DNA of 64,000 nt from Acidimicrobiia bacterium (lineage in GTDB: Bacteria; Actinomycetota; Acidimicrobiia; Acidimicrobiales; Poriferisodalaceae), in NCBI GenBank assembly GCA_022821985.1, contig JAJECP010000037.1:62001-126000 (forward strand). The letters are read 5' to 3'. A model generated the notes under the pieces. That model was not told where the DNA came from and ran no database searches. It saw only the letters and a list, made by a program, of their open reading frames with translations. Shown one piece after another: positions 51,966-59,927 of this stretch. Each line of letters opens with the position of its first letter. Positions within the stretch are counted from its first letter, which is position 1. The translations under genes were made by a program, and so were the position numbers.

Positions 51966-52730
51966 GTGAGCACCGACGTCACCGAGACCACCATCGAGGG
52001 CAGCCCGGGCCTCGCAGCGATCCTGGTGCGCCCGAAACGACCTGTCCGCAGCGGGCCCGCAGTGGTGCTCTGCCACGGCTTCCCGTCGATGCAGCGGCCC
52101 GGCGTGCCGAACCGCACCTACCAGCTCTTCGCCGAGCGCATCGCCGAGGCCCAAGGCTGGACAGTGCTTGCGGTGAGCATGCGCGGCTGCGGCGAGTCTG
52201 ACGGCGACTTCTCCCTACTCGGCTGGATTGACGACATCGGCCGCTCGGTCACCCGTGTGCTCTCCGAGGGTTGCCGCGGTGTATGGCTCGTGGGCTCGAC
52301 TACCGGCGGCTCTGTGGCGATCCTGGCGGCCGCGCGCGACGCCCGGATTCGCGGCGTGGCCGCAATGGCGCCCAGGGCGGATTTTGACGACTGGGCGAGC
52401 GACCCCAAGGCGTTCCTGCAGCACTGTCGCAACGTGGGTGTGATTCGAACTGACGGCTTTCCGAAGTCGACGGGCGCTTGGAATCGTGAACTGAAGCAGA
52501 ACCGGGCGATGGACGCTGTGGGACAGCTGGCCGACCGGCCGCTGCTGATCCTGCACGGCATCAACGACCGGCAGGTGCCCTACGAAGAGGCCCGACATCT
52601 GGCTTCGGGGCATCCCAGTGCAGAGTTGCGTCTCATCGAGGGCGCCGACCACCGCATCCGCCACGACCCCCGTGCGGTGGCCATCCTGCTGGGCTGGCTG
52701 GAGCGCCAAGCAGCCGCCCAGTACGCCTAG
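51966..52730 (+). CDS. Alpha/beta hydrolase with Thr at the nucleophile position
   Basis: A 254-residue alpha/beta-hydrolase fold. The oxyanion region is C-H-G-F-P-S, the acid Asp201 is in G-I-N-D-R-Q-V-P, and the base His229 in G-A-D-H-R-I. The nucleophile elbow reads G110-S-T112-T-G114, so the G-x-S-x-G serine is replaced by Thr112. The protein may be a slow hydrolase, may use threonine, or may be non-catalytic. It is likely distantly related to dipeptidyl-peptidase/YdjC-type serine hydrolases. GTG 51966 is the start used here. Confidence 0.75.
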   Translation: MSTDVTETTIEGSPGLAAILVRPKRPVRSGPAVVLCHGFPSMQRPGVPNRTYQLFAERIAEAQGWTVLAVSMRGCGESDGDFSLLGWIDDIGRSVTRVLSEGCRGVWLVGSTTGGSVAILAAARDARIRGVAAMAPRADFDDWASDPKAFLQHCRNVGVIRTDGFPKSTGAWNRELKQNRAMDAVGQLADRPLLILHGINDRQVPYEEARHLASGHPSAELRLIEGADHRIRHDPRAVAILLGWLERQAAAQYA

Positions 52731-52731
52731 C

Positions 52732-52746
52732 CGAGCGAAGCGCTCG
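52732..52746. terminator. Small hairpin between convergent genes
   Basis: CGAGCG-AAG-CGCTCG, a 6-bp perfect stem located just after the stop at 52730 and before the MaoC gene end at 52761. It is weak and has no U-tract. Confidence 0.35.
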
Positions 52747-52760
52747 TGGATCGGGCTGTT

Positions 52761-53222
52761 TCAGGGGCGGCGGGCGATCATCATGTTCGCCACTGAGCGC
52801 ACCACGGTGATGCCGTGCTGGTTGACGAGTTCATGGGCCATCTTGACGATGCCGCGGTCGGGCTTGGAGCGGCTGGGGCGCAGCTCCAGCACGTCCACCA
52901 CAAGGGTGAGACGGTCGCCCGGATGCACCGGCGCAAGCCACCGCAGCTCGTCGAGACCGGGCGAGCCCATGCTGGATGGCCCCAGCAGGTGCTCGCCCAG
53001 CAGCTTCATCATGATCGAGCCGGTGTGCCATCCCGAGGCGATCAGCCGGCCGTACACCGTGTCACGGGCGGCTTCGGGATCGATGTGGAACGGCTGGGGG
53101 TCGAACTTGCGGCCGAATTCGATGATCTCGGCCTCGTCAATCGTCGTGGAGCCGAAGGTGAAACGCTCGCCGGCCTCGTAGTCGTCGAACCACCGCTGCG
53201 GGCACGGGATGTCGTTGGGCAC
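52761..53222 (-). CDS. MaoC family dehydratase
   Basis: A 153-residue hot-dog-fold protein. The catalytic pair is seen in F-D-P-Q-P-F-H-I-D-P-E-A-A, followed by G-L-I/R-L-I-A-S-G-W-H-T and P-G-D-R-L-T-L-V-V-D. It begins V-P-N-D-I-P-C-P-Q-R-W-F-D-D-Y-E-A-G-E-R-F. These enzymes hydrate 2-enoyl-CoA or related esters. GTG 53222 fits the family N-terminus, and 63 further in-frame codons upstream look non-coding. It lies 106 nt after aceE on the same strand. Confidence 0.85.
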   Translation of the reverse strand: MPNDIPCPQRWFDDYEAGERFTFGSTTIDEAEIIEFGRKFDPQPFHIDPEAARDTVYGRLIASGWHTGSIMMKLLGEHLLGPSSMGSPGLDELRWLAPVHPGDRLTLVVDVLELRPSRSKPDRGIVKMAHELVNQHGITVVRSVANMMIARRP

Positions 53223-53328
53223 CGGGACAGTCTGCTCACTGCGACCGCCCAAGCGGCCACGAATCTCGGATCTGTCCGTTGGTGTCCCGACTTGGCCTGC
53301 TGAGCCGGATGTCGGCGGGGCAGGTCGT

Positions 53329-56031
53329 TCAGTGTGCGGAGGCGGACCAGGGGTCGGCGCTGTCGGTGGCCAGGCCGTAGCGCTTGATGGCCTCCGCCGC
53401 CGCGGTCGCATCGATCTCGCCGAGCTCGGCGAGGCGCCACAGCACCGCCACGGTGATGTGCTCGGCGGTGATCTCGAAGTGCTCCCGCAGCCGGCTGCGG
53501 GTGTCGCTGTGGCCGAATCCGTCGGTGCCCAGCGAGGTGTAGTCGCGGCCGATCCAGCGCGACACCTGATCGGGCACGGCCCGCATGAAGTCGGTCACGG
53601 CGATCACCGGCCCCATGCCGTCGGCCAGCTGCCGGGTCACGAAGGGCACCTGCTGGGGATCGTCGGGATGGAGCGTGTTCCACCGCTCGCACGACAGCGC
53701 CTCCTCGCGCAGCGCCTTGTAGGACGTGGCGCTCCACAGGTCGACGCCCACGTCGTGCTCGGCCGCCAGCAGGTCGGCGGCCGCTCGCGCAGCGCCCTGC
53801 GCCGAGCCCGAGAACAGGATTGTGCCGGAGTGGGCGCGCCCGGGCGGCGATGGGGCGTAGCGGTACAGCCCCGCCAGCAGATCTTCCACAGCGAGATCGT
53901 CGGGCTCAGGAGGCTGGACGTAGTTCTCGTTGTAGATGGTGAGGTAGTAGAAGATGTCCTCGCCCACGCCGTACATGCGCCGGATGCCGTCGCGCACGAT
54001 GGCGGCCAGCTCGTAGGCGAACGCCGGATCGTAGGCCTGGCATGGCGGCACCACCGAGGCCAGCAGCGGCGAGTGACCGTCCTGGTGCTGGAGACCCTCG
54101 CCCATCAGGGTGGTGCGACCCGCCGTGGCCCCCATGAGGAAACCGCGCCCCCGCATGTCGGCCAGCGCCCAGATCATGTCGCCGACCCGCTGGAAGCCGA
54201 ACATCGAATAGAAGGTGTAGAAGGGCACCATCGCCACGCCGCGAGTGGCATACGACGTGGCCGCGGCGGTGAAGCTGGCCAGCGCACCCGCCTCGGTAAT
54301 GCCCTCCTCGAGGATCTGACCGTCGATGTGCTCGGTGTAGGACAGCAGCAGGTCGTGATCCACCGGCTCGTACAGCTGCCCCTGGCTGGCGTAGATGCCC
54401 AGTTCGCGGAACAGCGAGTCCATGCCGAACGTGCGGGCCTCGTCGGGAATGATCGGCACCACCCGGTCGCCGAAGCCCGGCTCACGCGTCATCGCCCGCA
54501 GCATCCGGGTGAACGCCATGGTGGTCGACACGGCCATCTCGCCCGACCCCGCCGAGAATTCCTCGAAGGGTTTGGAGCTGGGCATCGGCAGCGCCTTGCG
54601 GCACCAGTTGCCGATGCGCTTGGGCAATGGGCCGTTGAGCGCCTTGCGGCGTGCCATGAGGTACTCGTGCTCGGCGCTGCCGGGCGCCGGCCGGCAGTAG
54701 GGCGGATCGTCGGGATCGAACTCGGCGTCGATCTCGCTGTGCAGCCGCAGTCGCTCGCGGATCGTCATGAGCTGGGTGCGGTTCAGCTTCTTGATCTGGT
54801 GGGTGGCGTTGCGGGCTTCGAGGTCGGGTCCCAATGACCAGCCCTTGACCGTCTTGGTCAGGATGACCGTGGGGCTGCCCTCGTGCTCGACGGCCGCCTG
54901 GTAGGCCGCGTACAGCTTCTTGTAGTCGTGGCCGCCGCGGGGCAGGGTCTGGAGGTCTTCATCGGAGAGGTGCTGCACCATCTCGCGCAGCCGCGGATCG
55001 GGGCCGAAGAACCGCTCGCGGATGTACTGCCCGCTCTCCACCGAGTAGCGCTGGTACTCGCCGTCGATGGTCTCGTTCATCTTGTTGAGCAGCACGCCGT
55101 CGCGGTCGCGCGCGAGCAGCTCGTCCCAGCGGCCGCCCCAGATCACCTTGATCACGTTCCAGCCCGAGCCGCGGAAGTTGGCCTCGAGCTCCTGGATGAT
55201 CTTCCCGTTTCCGCGCACGGGACCGTCGAGCCGCTGCAGGTTGCAGTTCACCACGAAGATCAGGTTGTCGAGCCGCTCGCGGGCGGCGAGGTGCAGCGCG
55301 CCGAGCGTCTCGGGCTCGTCGGTCTCGCCGTCGCCCACAAAGCACCACACCTTCGATTCGGACGTGTTGTCGATGCGGCGGTTGTGGAGGTAGCGGTTGA
55401 AGCGGGCGTGATAGATGGCGGTGATCGGCCCGAGGCCCATCGACACCGTCGGGAATTCCCAGAATTCGGGCATGAGTCGTGGATGGGGGTACGACGACAG
55501 GCCGGTGCGGCCGATCTCGCGCCGGAAGTGCTCGAGGTCGGTGTCGTCGAGGCGGCCTTCGAGGTAGGCCCGGGCGTAGATGCCCGGCGCCGCATGACCC
55601 TGGATGTAGATGTGGTCGCCTGGCTCGCCGTCGTCCTTGCCGTGCCAGAAGTGGTTGAAGCCCACGTCGTAGAGCGCTGCGGAGCTGGCGAAGGTGGACA
55701 GGTGGCCGCCGATGCCGTCGGCCCACGAGTTCGCATGGGTCACCATGGCCACGGCGTTCCAGCGGATGAAGGCCCGCAGGCGCTTCTCGATCTCCTCGTC
55801 GCCGGGGAACCACGGCTCGTCTTCAGGAGCGATGGTGTTGATGTACGGGGTCGAGACGGTGGCGGGGAAGTCGACCTGCATCTCGCGGGCCTTGGACATG
55901 AGCCGCCGGATCAGGAAACGTGCGCGGTTCTTGCCCCGTTCCTCGACGACTGCCGCGAACGACTGCAGCCAATCGTCGGTCTCATCAGGGTCGATATCGG
56001 GGATCTGCTCATGCAACCCGTCGAAGAGCAT
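53329..56031 (-). CDS. aceE: Pyruvate dehydrogenase E1 component, homodimeric type
   Basis: A 900-residue TPP enzyme decarboxylating pyruvate and acetylating the E2 lipoyl group. The TPP/Mg motif is V-G-D-G-E-T-D-E-P-E. H-A-N-S-W-A-D-G-I-G-G-H-L-S, G-H-A-A-P-G-I-Y-A-R, P-D-E-A-R-T-F-G-M-D-S-L-F and G-L-Q-H-Q-D-G-H-S define the AceE class. Length matches the family (about 890-930). It is the E1 of the lipoate block, with E3 and E2 genes 2.4-5 kb away on the other strand. It shares a short divergent promoter region with the RNase H gene. Confidence 0.95.
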   Translation of the reverse strand: MLFDGLHEQIPDIDPDETDDWLQSFAAVVEERGKNRARFLIRRLMSKAREMQVDFPATVSTPYINTIAPEDEPWFPGDEEIEKRLRAFIRWNAVAMVTHANSWADGIGGHLSTFASSAALYDVGFNHFWHGKDDGEPGDHIYIQGHAAPGIYARAYLEGRLDDTDLEHFRREIGRTGLSSYPHPRLMPEFWEFPTVSMGLGPITAIYHARFNRYLHNRRIDNTSESKVWCFVGDGETDEPETLGALHLAARERLDNLIFVVNCNLQRLDGPVRGNGKIIQELEANFRGSGWNVIKVIWGGRWDELLARDRDGVLLNKMNETIDGEYQRYSVESGQYIRERFFGPDPRLREMVQHLSDEDLQTLPRGGHDYKKLYAAYQAAVEHEGSPTVILTKTVKGWSLGPDLEARNATHQIKKLNRTQLMTIRERLRLHSEIDAEFDPDDPPYCRPAPGSAEHEYLMARRKALNGPLPKRIGNWCRKALPMPSSKPFEEFSAGSGEMAVSTTMAFTRMLRAMTREPGFGDRVVPIIPDEARTFGMDSLFRELGIYASQGQLYEPVDHDLLLSYTEHIDGQILEEGITEAGALASFTAAATSYATRGVAMVPFYTFYSMFGFQRVGDMIWALADMRGRGFLMGATAGRTTLMGEGLQHQDGHSPLLASVVPPCQAYDPAFAYELAAIVRDGIRRMYGVGEDIFYYLTIYNENYVQPPEPDDLAVEDLLAGLYRYAPSPPGRAHSGTILFSGSAQGAARAAADLLAAEHDVGVDLWSATSYKALREEALSCERWNTLHPDDPQQVPFVTRQLADGMGPVIAVTDFMRAVPDQVSRWIGRDYTSLGTDGFGHSDTRSRLREHFEITAEHITVAVLWRLAELGEIDATAAAEAIKRYGLATDSADPWSASAH

Positions 56032-56037
56032 GGGTTC

Positions 56038-56044
56038 TAGTGTC
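56038..56044. promoter_or_regulatory. Overlapping divergent -10 boxes (aceE minus, RNase H plus)
   Basis: TAGTGT on the plus strand (56038-56043) lies 9 nt before ATG 56053. On the minus strand GACACT (56039-56044) lies 7 nt before ATG 56031. The two boxes share five base pairs. Confidence 0.4.
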
Positions 56045-56052
56045 GCACTTGG

Positions 56053-57117
56053 ATGAGCCAGAAATCGAACGCGCCAGCGCGAGAGGTCTTCACCGACGGG
56101 TCATGCCTGGGCAATCCAGGTCCGGGCGGCTGGGCCTACGTGGTCGACGGCGGGCCGTGGGCCTGCGGCTTCGAGCCCTCCACGACGAACCAGCGCATGG
56201 AGGTTGCGGCCGCGGCGCAGGCCGTCGAGGACCTGGACGGGCCGCTGCGCGTCGTCAGCGACTCCACCTACGTGGTGAAGTGCTTCACCGATGAATGGTG
56301 GAAGGGCTGGCACCGGCGCGACTGGCTGAACACTGCGAAGAAGCCGGTGGCCAACCGCGACTTGTGGGAGCCGTTCATCGACGCCGTGCTGGCGCGGGGC
56401 GATGTGACGTTCGAGTGGGTGAAGGGTCATGCAGGCCAGCGGCTGAACTCCGCTGCCGACGCGCTGGCTGTGCATGCTGCGGGGGCAGGTGCCGGCCAGA
56501 GCGGCAACCGGTTCGACGATGACGTGCTCGATCGGCTGAGCGACCCGCGTTCGGCGCCGCACCGCCCGGCGAAGGGTGCCGTGAGCACCGACGAGCCGAC
56601 GTCGGGGAACCGGGAGATCACCGGTCACGCGGTGGCTGTGCTGGGCCACCGGCCGCCGGAGCTCGGCGGCTACAACGAGAACCCGGTCTCACGCAAGGTG
56701 CTCCGGCAGCTGAGCGACGTCATTGCGGCCAAGCGCGAGCTGCATCCCGATCTCGTCGTAGCGACGGGCCTGGGGCTCGGCGCCGAGACCCTTGGTGCTG
56801 AGGCTGCGCTCGCGGCCGGTGTGCCCTATGTGGCGGTGCTGGCATTCGAGGGCGTCGAGCGGCGGTGGCCGGGGCCGTCACGCCAGCGGTTTGCAGAGCT
56901 GCGCCAGCGTGCAGAGCAGGAATTCGTGCTCGCGAACCGCGTGCCGGCGGACACCGAGGCATTCGGCAAGGCGATGCGTCGCCGGGACACCTGGTTCATG
57001 CACAACTGCGACGAAGCCGTGCTGGTTCGCCGCGCTGACGACCGCACGCTGGGCGATCTGAACCGGCGCCTGGAGGATGCGCTGGACGATGTCTGGGTGA
57101 TCGAACCCGGCGACTAG
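56053..57117 (+). CDS. RNase HI fused to a SLOG/YpsA-like domain
   Basis: A 354-residue two-domain protein. RNase HI occupies about 10-140: catalytic Asp15 in F-T-D-G-S-C, Glu50 in N-Q-R-M-E-V, Asp70 in V-S-D-S-T, Asp136 in N-S-A-A-D-A, plus K-G-H-A. It would degrade RNA in RNA-DNA hybrids. A linker of about 45 residues leads to a Rossmann-like SLOG domain (192-340) with A-V-L-G-H-R-P, G-L-G-L-G-A-E-T-L-G-A-E-A-A and A-F-E-G-V-E-R-R-W. This resembles YpsA/DUF1273 proteins, predicted to sense or cleave nucleotide-derived ligands. It converges with the SRPBCC gene, sharing a CTAG stop. Confidence 0.85.
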   Translation: MSQKSNAPAREVFTDGSCLGNPGPGGWAYVVDGGPWACGFEPSTTNQRMEVAAAAQAVEDLDGPLRVVSDSTYVVKCFTDEWWKGWHRRDWLNTAKKPVANRDLWEPFIDAVLARGDVTFEWVKGHAGQRLNSAADALAVHAAGAGAGQSGNRFDDDVLDRLSDPRSAPHRPAKGAVSTDEPTSGNREITGHAVAVLGHRPPELGGYNENPVSRKVLRQLSDVIAAKRELHPDLVVATGLGLGAETLGAEAALAAGVPYVAVLAFEGVERRWPGPSRQRFAELRQRAEQEFVLANRVPADTEAFGKAMRRRDTWFMHNCDEAVLVRRADDRTLGDLNRRLEDALDDVWVIEPGD

Positions 57118-57572
57118 TCGCCGTCGACGGGGGTCTCGACGAGTGCGGCGAGCCGCTCGAGCGTCTTTTCCATGTTCGGCACGTTCTTGCGGGGGGCTCC
57201 GAAGAGGACGATGCCCCACTTGAACTTCGCGGTGGACCAATCGAAGGTCTCGCGTACCAGCGTGCCGCCGTCGGGCTGGGGTTCGAGCCGGTAGCTCCAA
57301 CGCTGGCCCTGCCAATGCGCCCACGTGATCAGGCGGTCATCTTCGAACTCCAGCACCCGGTTCTTCACGGTGTACGGGACGGCCATCCTGACGCGCATGG
57401 AGAAGGTGCTGCCGAGCGTGAGCGGGGCCTTGCTGGTGGTCAGCTGTGCCAAGGTGCCGGAACCGTCAATCTCGCAATGACCGCTGGGATCGGTCAGCAC
57501 TGCGAAGATCTTCTCCGCAGGAGCAGCAATGAGCCGCTCCACACTTACGCTCTGCTGTTCCGACGCGGCCAT
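57114..57572 (-). CDS. SRPBCC family (START-like) protein
   Basis: A 152-residue helix-grip protein. It starts S-V-S-V-E-R-L-I-A-A-P-A-E-K-I-F-A-V-L-T-D-P with the usual P-A-E-x-V/I-F pattern, has F-E-D-D-R-L-I-T-W and ends in a long helix. Such proteins bind lipids, polyketides or other hydrophobic ligands. The ligand is unknown. ATG 57572 starts 8 nt after the selenoprotein stop, so the two are in one operon. Confidence 0.8.
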   Translation of the reverse strand: MAASEQQSVSVERLIAAPAEKIFAVLTDPSGHCEIDGSGTLAQLTTSKAPLTLGSTFSMRVRMAVPYTVKNRVLEFEDDRLITWAHWQGQRWSYRLEPQPDGGTLVRETFDWSTAKFKWGIVLFGAPRKNVPNMEKTLERLAALVETPVDGD

Positions 57573-57580
57573 GGCTGTTC

Positions 57581-58198
57581 TCAGGCGGGCGTAAGGGCGT
57601 CGTGAACGATGTCGGGCGGGGGCGTGCCGCCGCCGCGCTCGATGCTTCCGTCGGCCCGCACCAGCATCCACCTCGGCTGGTAGCTGTTGCCGAGCTGGTC
57701 CCATAGCTCGCCGTCCTCGTTGCTGAGCTGCGGGACGTCGCCGAGCTGGTGCTTGGCCACGAACTTCCGGTAGGAATCCTGGGAGTCGCCGCCCGGAACG
57801 CCCACCAAGACCAAGCTGTCGCCGTGCTCTGCCTTCAGCGCTGCGACCGCAGGCGCTTCACGGTTGCACGCCGGTCACCAAGGTGCCCAGAACCACAGCA
57901 GGACATCGTTGCCAGCCGCTGCAGCCAGATCGAACTGCTGCCCGTCGAGCAGCGCGCCCTCCAGCAGCAGGATCTCGGCCCGGGTTTCCTGGGTGACCGG
58001 GGCAGTCGTGGCTGCTGACTCGGCAGCCGCACCGGTATCGGTGCCGCCGGAGGTGGTCGCGGGCACCTCGGCAGCAGATGTCGTGGCCGCCGTGTCCCGG
58101 GACACGCTGACCTCAACGCTCCCGCAGCTGGCCAGAACGCCGAGACCTGCCAGCCCGGCCAGCAGCACGATGACCGCTCGGTACCGCGGATGCGTCAC
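57581..58198 (-). CDS. Selenocysteine-containing TlpA-like thioredoxin lipoprotein (W-U-P-A-C active site)
   Basis: A 205-residue lipoprotein if the TGA at 57875-57877 is read as Sec108. The frame is open through the UGA and reads W-F-W-A-P-W-U108-P-A-C111-N-R-E-A, which is the thioredoxin W-C-P-x-C active site with Sec replacing the first Cys. The rest of a TlpA-like fold follows (L-V-L-V-G-V-P-G, W-D-Q-L-G-N-S-Y-Q-P-R-W with cis-Pro region). The signal peptide ends at L-A-S-C with lipid Cys25 and a Ser/Thr/Ala-rich linker. It should act as a membrane-tethered thiol-disulfide reductant outside the cytoplasm. GTG 58198 is set by a leaderless -10 box. A GGUC-loop hairpin follows the UGA. Confidence 0.88.
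57837..57857 (-). promoter_or_regulatory. Putative bacterial SECIS hairpin of the TlpA-like selenoprotein gene
   Basis: On the coding strand a stem CTGC/GCAG carries loop GGTC. Below it, after one bulged C, is a second stem AGCG/CGCT. Bulge, 4-bp upper stem and GGUC loop copy the layout of the E. coli fdhF SECIS. The loop lies 26 nt after the UGA. Confidence 0.7.
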
Positions 58199-58205
58199 CT
58201 TGCCG

Positions 58206-58211
58206 AGCCTA
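58206..58211 (-). promoter_or_regulatory. -10 box TAGGCT, leaderless start of the TlpA-like selenoprotein gene
   Basis: On the minus strand TAGGCT ends 7 nt before the GTG at 58198. Confidence 0.6.
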
Positions 58212-58241
58212 TCCCTGGGTCCCGGATGCAATAGCGCGGGA

Positions 58242-58247
58242 TACATT
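58242..58247 (+). promoter_or_regulatory. -10 box TACATT, leaderless start of a 29-residue membrane peptide
   Basis: TACATT ends 7 nt before the GTG at 58255. It is divergent from the selenoprotein promoter, 31 nt between the boxes. Confidence 0.45.
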
Positions 58248-58254
58248 CAGCCCG

Positions 58255-58344
58255 GTGAGCACCCGGGCATTGATTGCTTTGGCTCTCGTGACCGGGATGG
58301 TCATCCTGATGGCGTTCGCAGTCCAGGTGCTCATCGCGCTGTAG
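58255..58344 (+). CDS. Small single-helix membrane protein (29 residues)
   Basis: GTG 58255 opens a 29-codon frame ending in TAG. The peptide starts V-S-T-R-A-L-I-A-L-A-L and continues with V-I-L-M-A-F-A-V-Q-V-L-I-A-L, a single transmembrane helix with one Arg near its N-terminus. A well-spaced -10 box precedes it. No family recognised. It could be a small membrane regulator or an unexpressed chance frame. Confidence 0.45.
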   Translation: MSTRALIALALVTGMVILMAFAVQVLIAL

Positions 58345-58409
58345 CACTGCCGTGCTCGGCCGCAGTGCATGCTGCGGGGCCGCGGTGCGAACCGGTCGGA
58401 AACGCGGCG

Positions 58410-58415
58410 TACCCT
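58410..58415 (+). promoter_or_regulatory. -10 box TACCCT before lpd
   Basis: TACCCT ends 9 nt before the ATG at 58425. No Shine-Dalgarno sequence is visible. Confidence 0.4.
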
Positions 58416-58424
58416 CGTCGCGCG

Positions 58425-59888
58425 ATGGCAGATGACACGAACACCGGCGAGACAGGCAGCCCGGTTCGGTACGACCTCGTGGTGATCGGCGGAGGCCCTG
58501 CGGGCTACGGGGCAGCCCTGTACGCCGGCGCCGCAGGCATGAGCGTCGCCCTCGTGGAACGCGACCGGCTCGGCGGCACGTGCCTGCATCGAGGCTGCAT
58601 TCCCGCCAAGGAACTGCTCGAGACAGCAGCGGTCTGGCGCACCGTCGGCGAGGCCGCCGAATTCGGCGTCAATGTCGAGCCGCCTGAGCTGGACTTCGCC
58701 GTTTCGCAGGGCCGCAAGCAGCGCATCGTCGACGGCCTCGAGACCGGGGTGAAGGGACTCCTGCGTCGCCGCAAGGTCGCGACCTACGAGGGCACGGGAC
58801 GGCTGCGTGCCGACCGTTCAGTCGAGGTCGACGCAGGCGAGTCCGGCATCCAGACGCTGCAGGGCGATCACGTGCTCCTCGCAGCGGGTTCGGTGCCAAT
58901 CACGCTGCCGGGATTCGATCGCGACGGCACGCTGGTGATGACCTCCGACGAGGTCTTGGCACTCGACGAGGTGCCGAGCCGTGTGGCCGTGATCGGCGGG
59001 GGCGCCATCGGTTGCGAGTTCGCTTCGATGCTGGCCGATCTCGGTGCCGAAGTCACCGTCCTCGAATACGCGCCGCAGATCATCCCCGGCGTCGACGCCG
59101 ACATCGCCAAGGCCCTCGCTCGGGCGTTCTCCAAGCGGGGGATCACGGTGCTGACCGGCTGCCGGGTCACCGGCCACACTCCCGATGGCAGCGGAACCAC
59201 CGTGCAGTACGAGATCGCTCCCCGCTCCGGCGACGGCGACATGACCGAAGCGTCCCTCGAGGTCGACGCCGTGGTGGTGTCGGTGGGACGCCGACCGTAC
59301 GCAGATCATCTCGGCCTCGACGGCACCGAGGTCAAGCTCGACGAGCGGGGTTTCGTAGTGGCCGACGAGATGTGCCGCACCACCATGGCCGGCGTCTATG
59401 CCATCGGCGATCTCATCAATACGCCACAGCTCGCCCATGTCGGGTTCGCCGAGGCGATCGTGGCCACGAAAGACATGCTCGGCGAAGAACCGGCGCAGGT
59501 CGACTACGCGAACGTGCCCTGGGCGATCTACTGCCATCCCGAGGTGGCGTTTGCGGGGCTCACCGAGGCGGCGGCTCGCGAAACCGGTTACGAGGTGGTG
59601 ACGTCCAAGCACCGCTTCACCGGCAACTCGAGGGCGATGATCGTCAACGACACCGAGGGCCTCGTCAAGATCGTGGCCGAGCGTGAGGCCGACGGCACTG
59701 CCGGGCGCGTGCTCGGCGTTCACATGATGGGGCCGTGGGTCACCGAGCAGCTCGGTCAGGGTTACCTAGCGGTGAACTGGGAGGCCACGGTCACCGAGGT
59801 GGCGGCGCTCGTGCAGCCCCACCCCACGCTGTCAGAGCTCTTCGGCGAGACGATGCTCTCGCTCACCGGGCGAGGTCTGCACGGATGA
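58425..59888 (+). CDS. lpdA: Dihydrolipoyl dehydrogenase (E3)
   Basis: A 487-residue FAD disulfide oxidoreductase that reoxidises dihydrolipoyl groups using NAD+. FAD site V-I-G-G-G-P-A-G-Y-G-A, redox disulfide G-G-T-C-L-H-R-G-C-I-P, NAD site V-I-G-G-G-A-I-G-C-E-F-A, G-D-L-I-N-T-P-Q-L-A-H, and the catalytic His-Glu in V-Q-P-H-P-T-L-S-E. ATG 58425 is used, and the longer upstream frame is antisense to the selenoprotein gene. E2 and LipBA genes follow, forming a lipoate operon. Confidence 0.94.
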   Translation: MADDTNTGETGSPVRYDLVVIGGGPAGYGAALYAGAAGMSVALVERDRLGGTCLHRGCIPAKELLETAAVWRTVGEAAEFGVNVEPPELDFAVSQGRKQRIVDGLETGVKGLLRRRKVATYEGTGRLRADRSVEVDAGESGIQTLQGDHVLLAAGSVPITLPGFDRDGTLVMTSDEVLALDEVPSRVAVIGGGAIGCEFASMLADLGAEVTVLEYAPQIIPGVDADIAKALARAFSKRGITVLTGCRVTGHTPDGSGTTVQYEIAPRSGDGDMTEASLEVDAVVVSVGRRPYADHLGLDGTEVKLDERGFVVADEMCRTTMAGVYAIGDLINTPQLAHVGFAEAIVATKDMLGEEPAQVDYANVPWAIYCHPEVAFAGLTEAAARETGYEVVTSKHRFTGNSRAMIVNDTEGLVKIVAEREADGTAGRVLGVHMMGPWVTEQLGQGYLAVNWEATVTEVAALVQPHPTLSELFGETMLSLTGRGLHG

Positions 59889-59927
59889 GCTCGGCGGCAG
59901 CCGCCGTGCGCCGTTCTGGGGTGCCAT

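Noticed and set aside
54883-56040. 385-codon plus-strand open frame opposite aceE
   Set aside because: Antisense shadow of a well-supported E1 gene.
57875-58246. Truncated lipoprotein ending at W-F-W-A-P-W and a separate short gene after it
   Set aside because: The next codons restore a complete thioredoxin active site and fold in the same frame, so a selenoprotein explains the data better.
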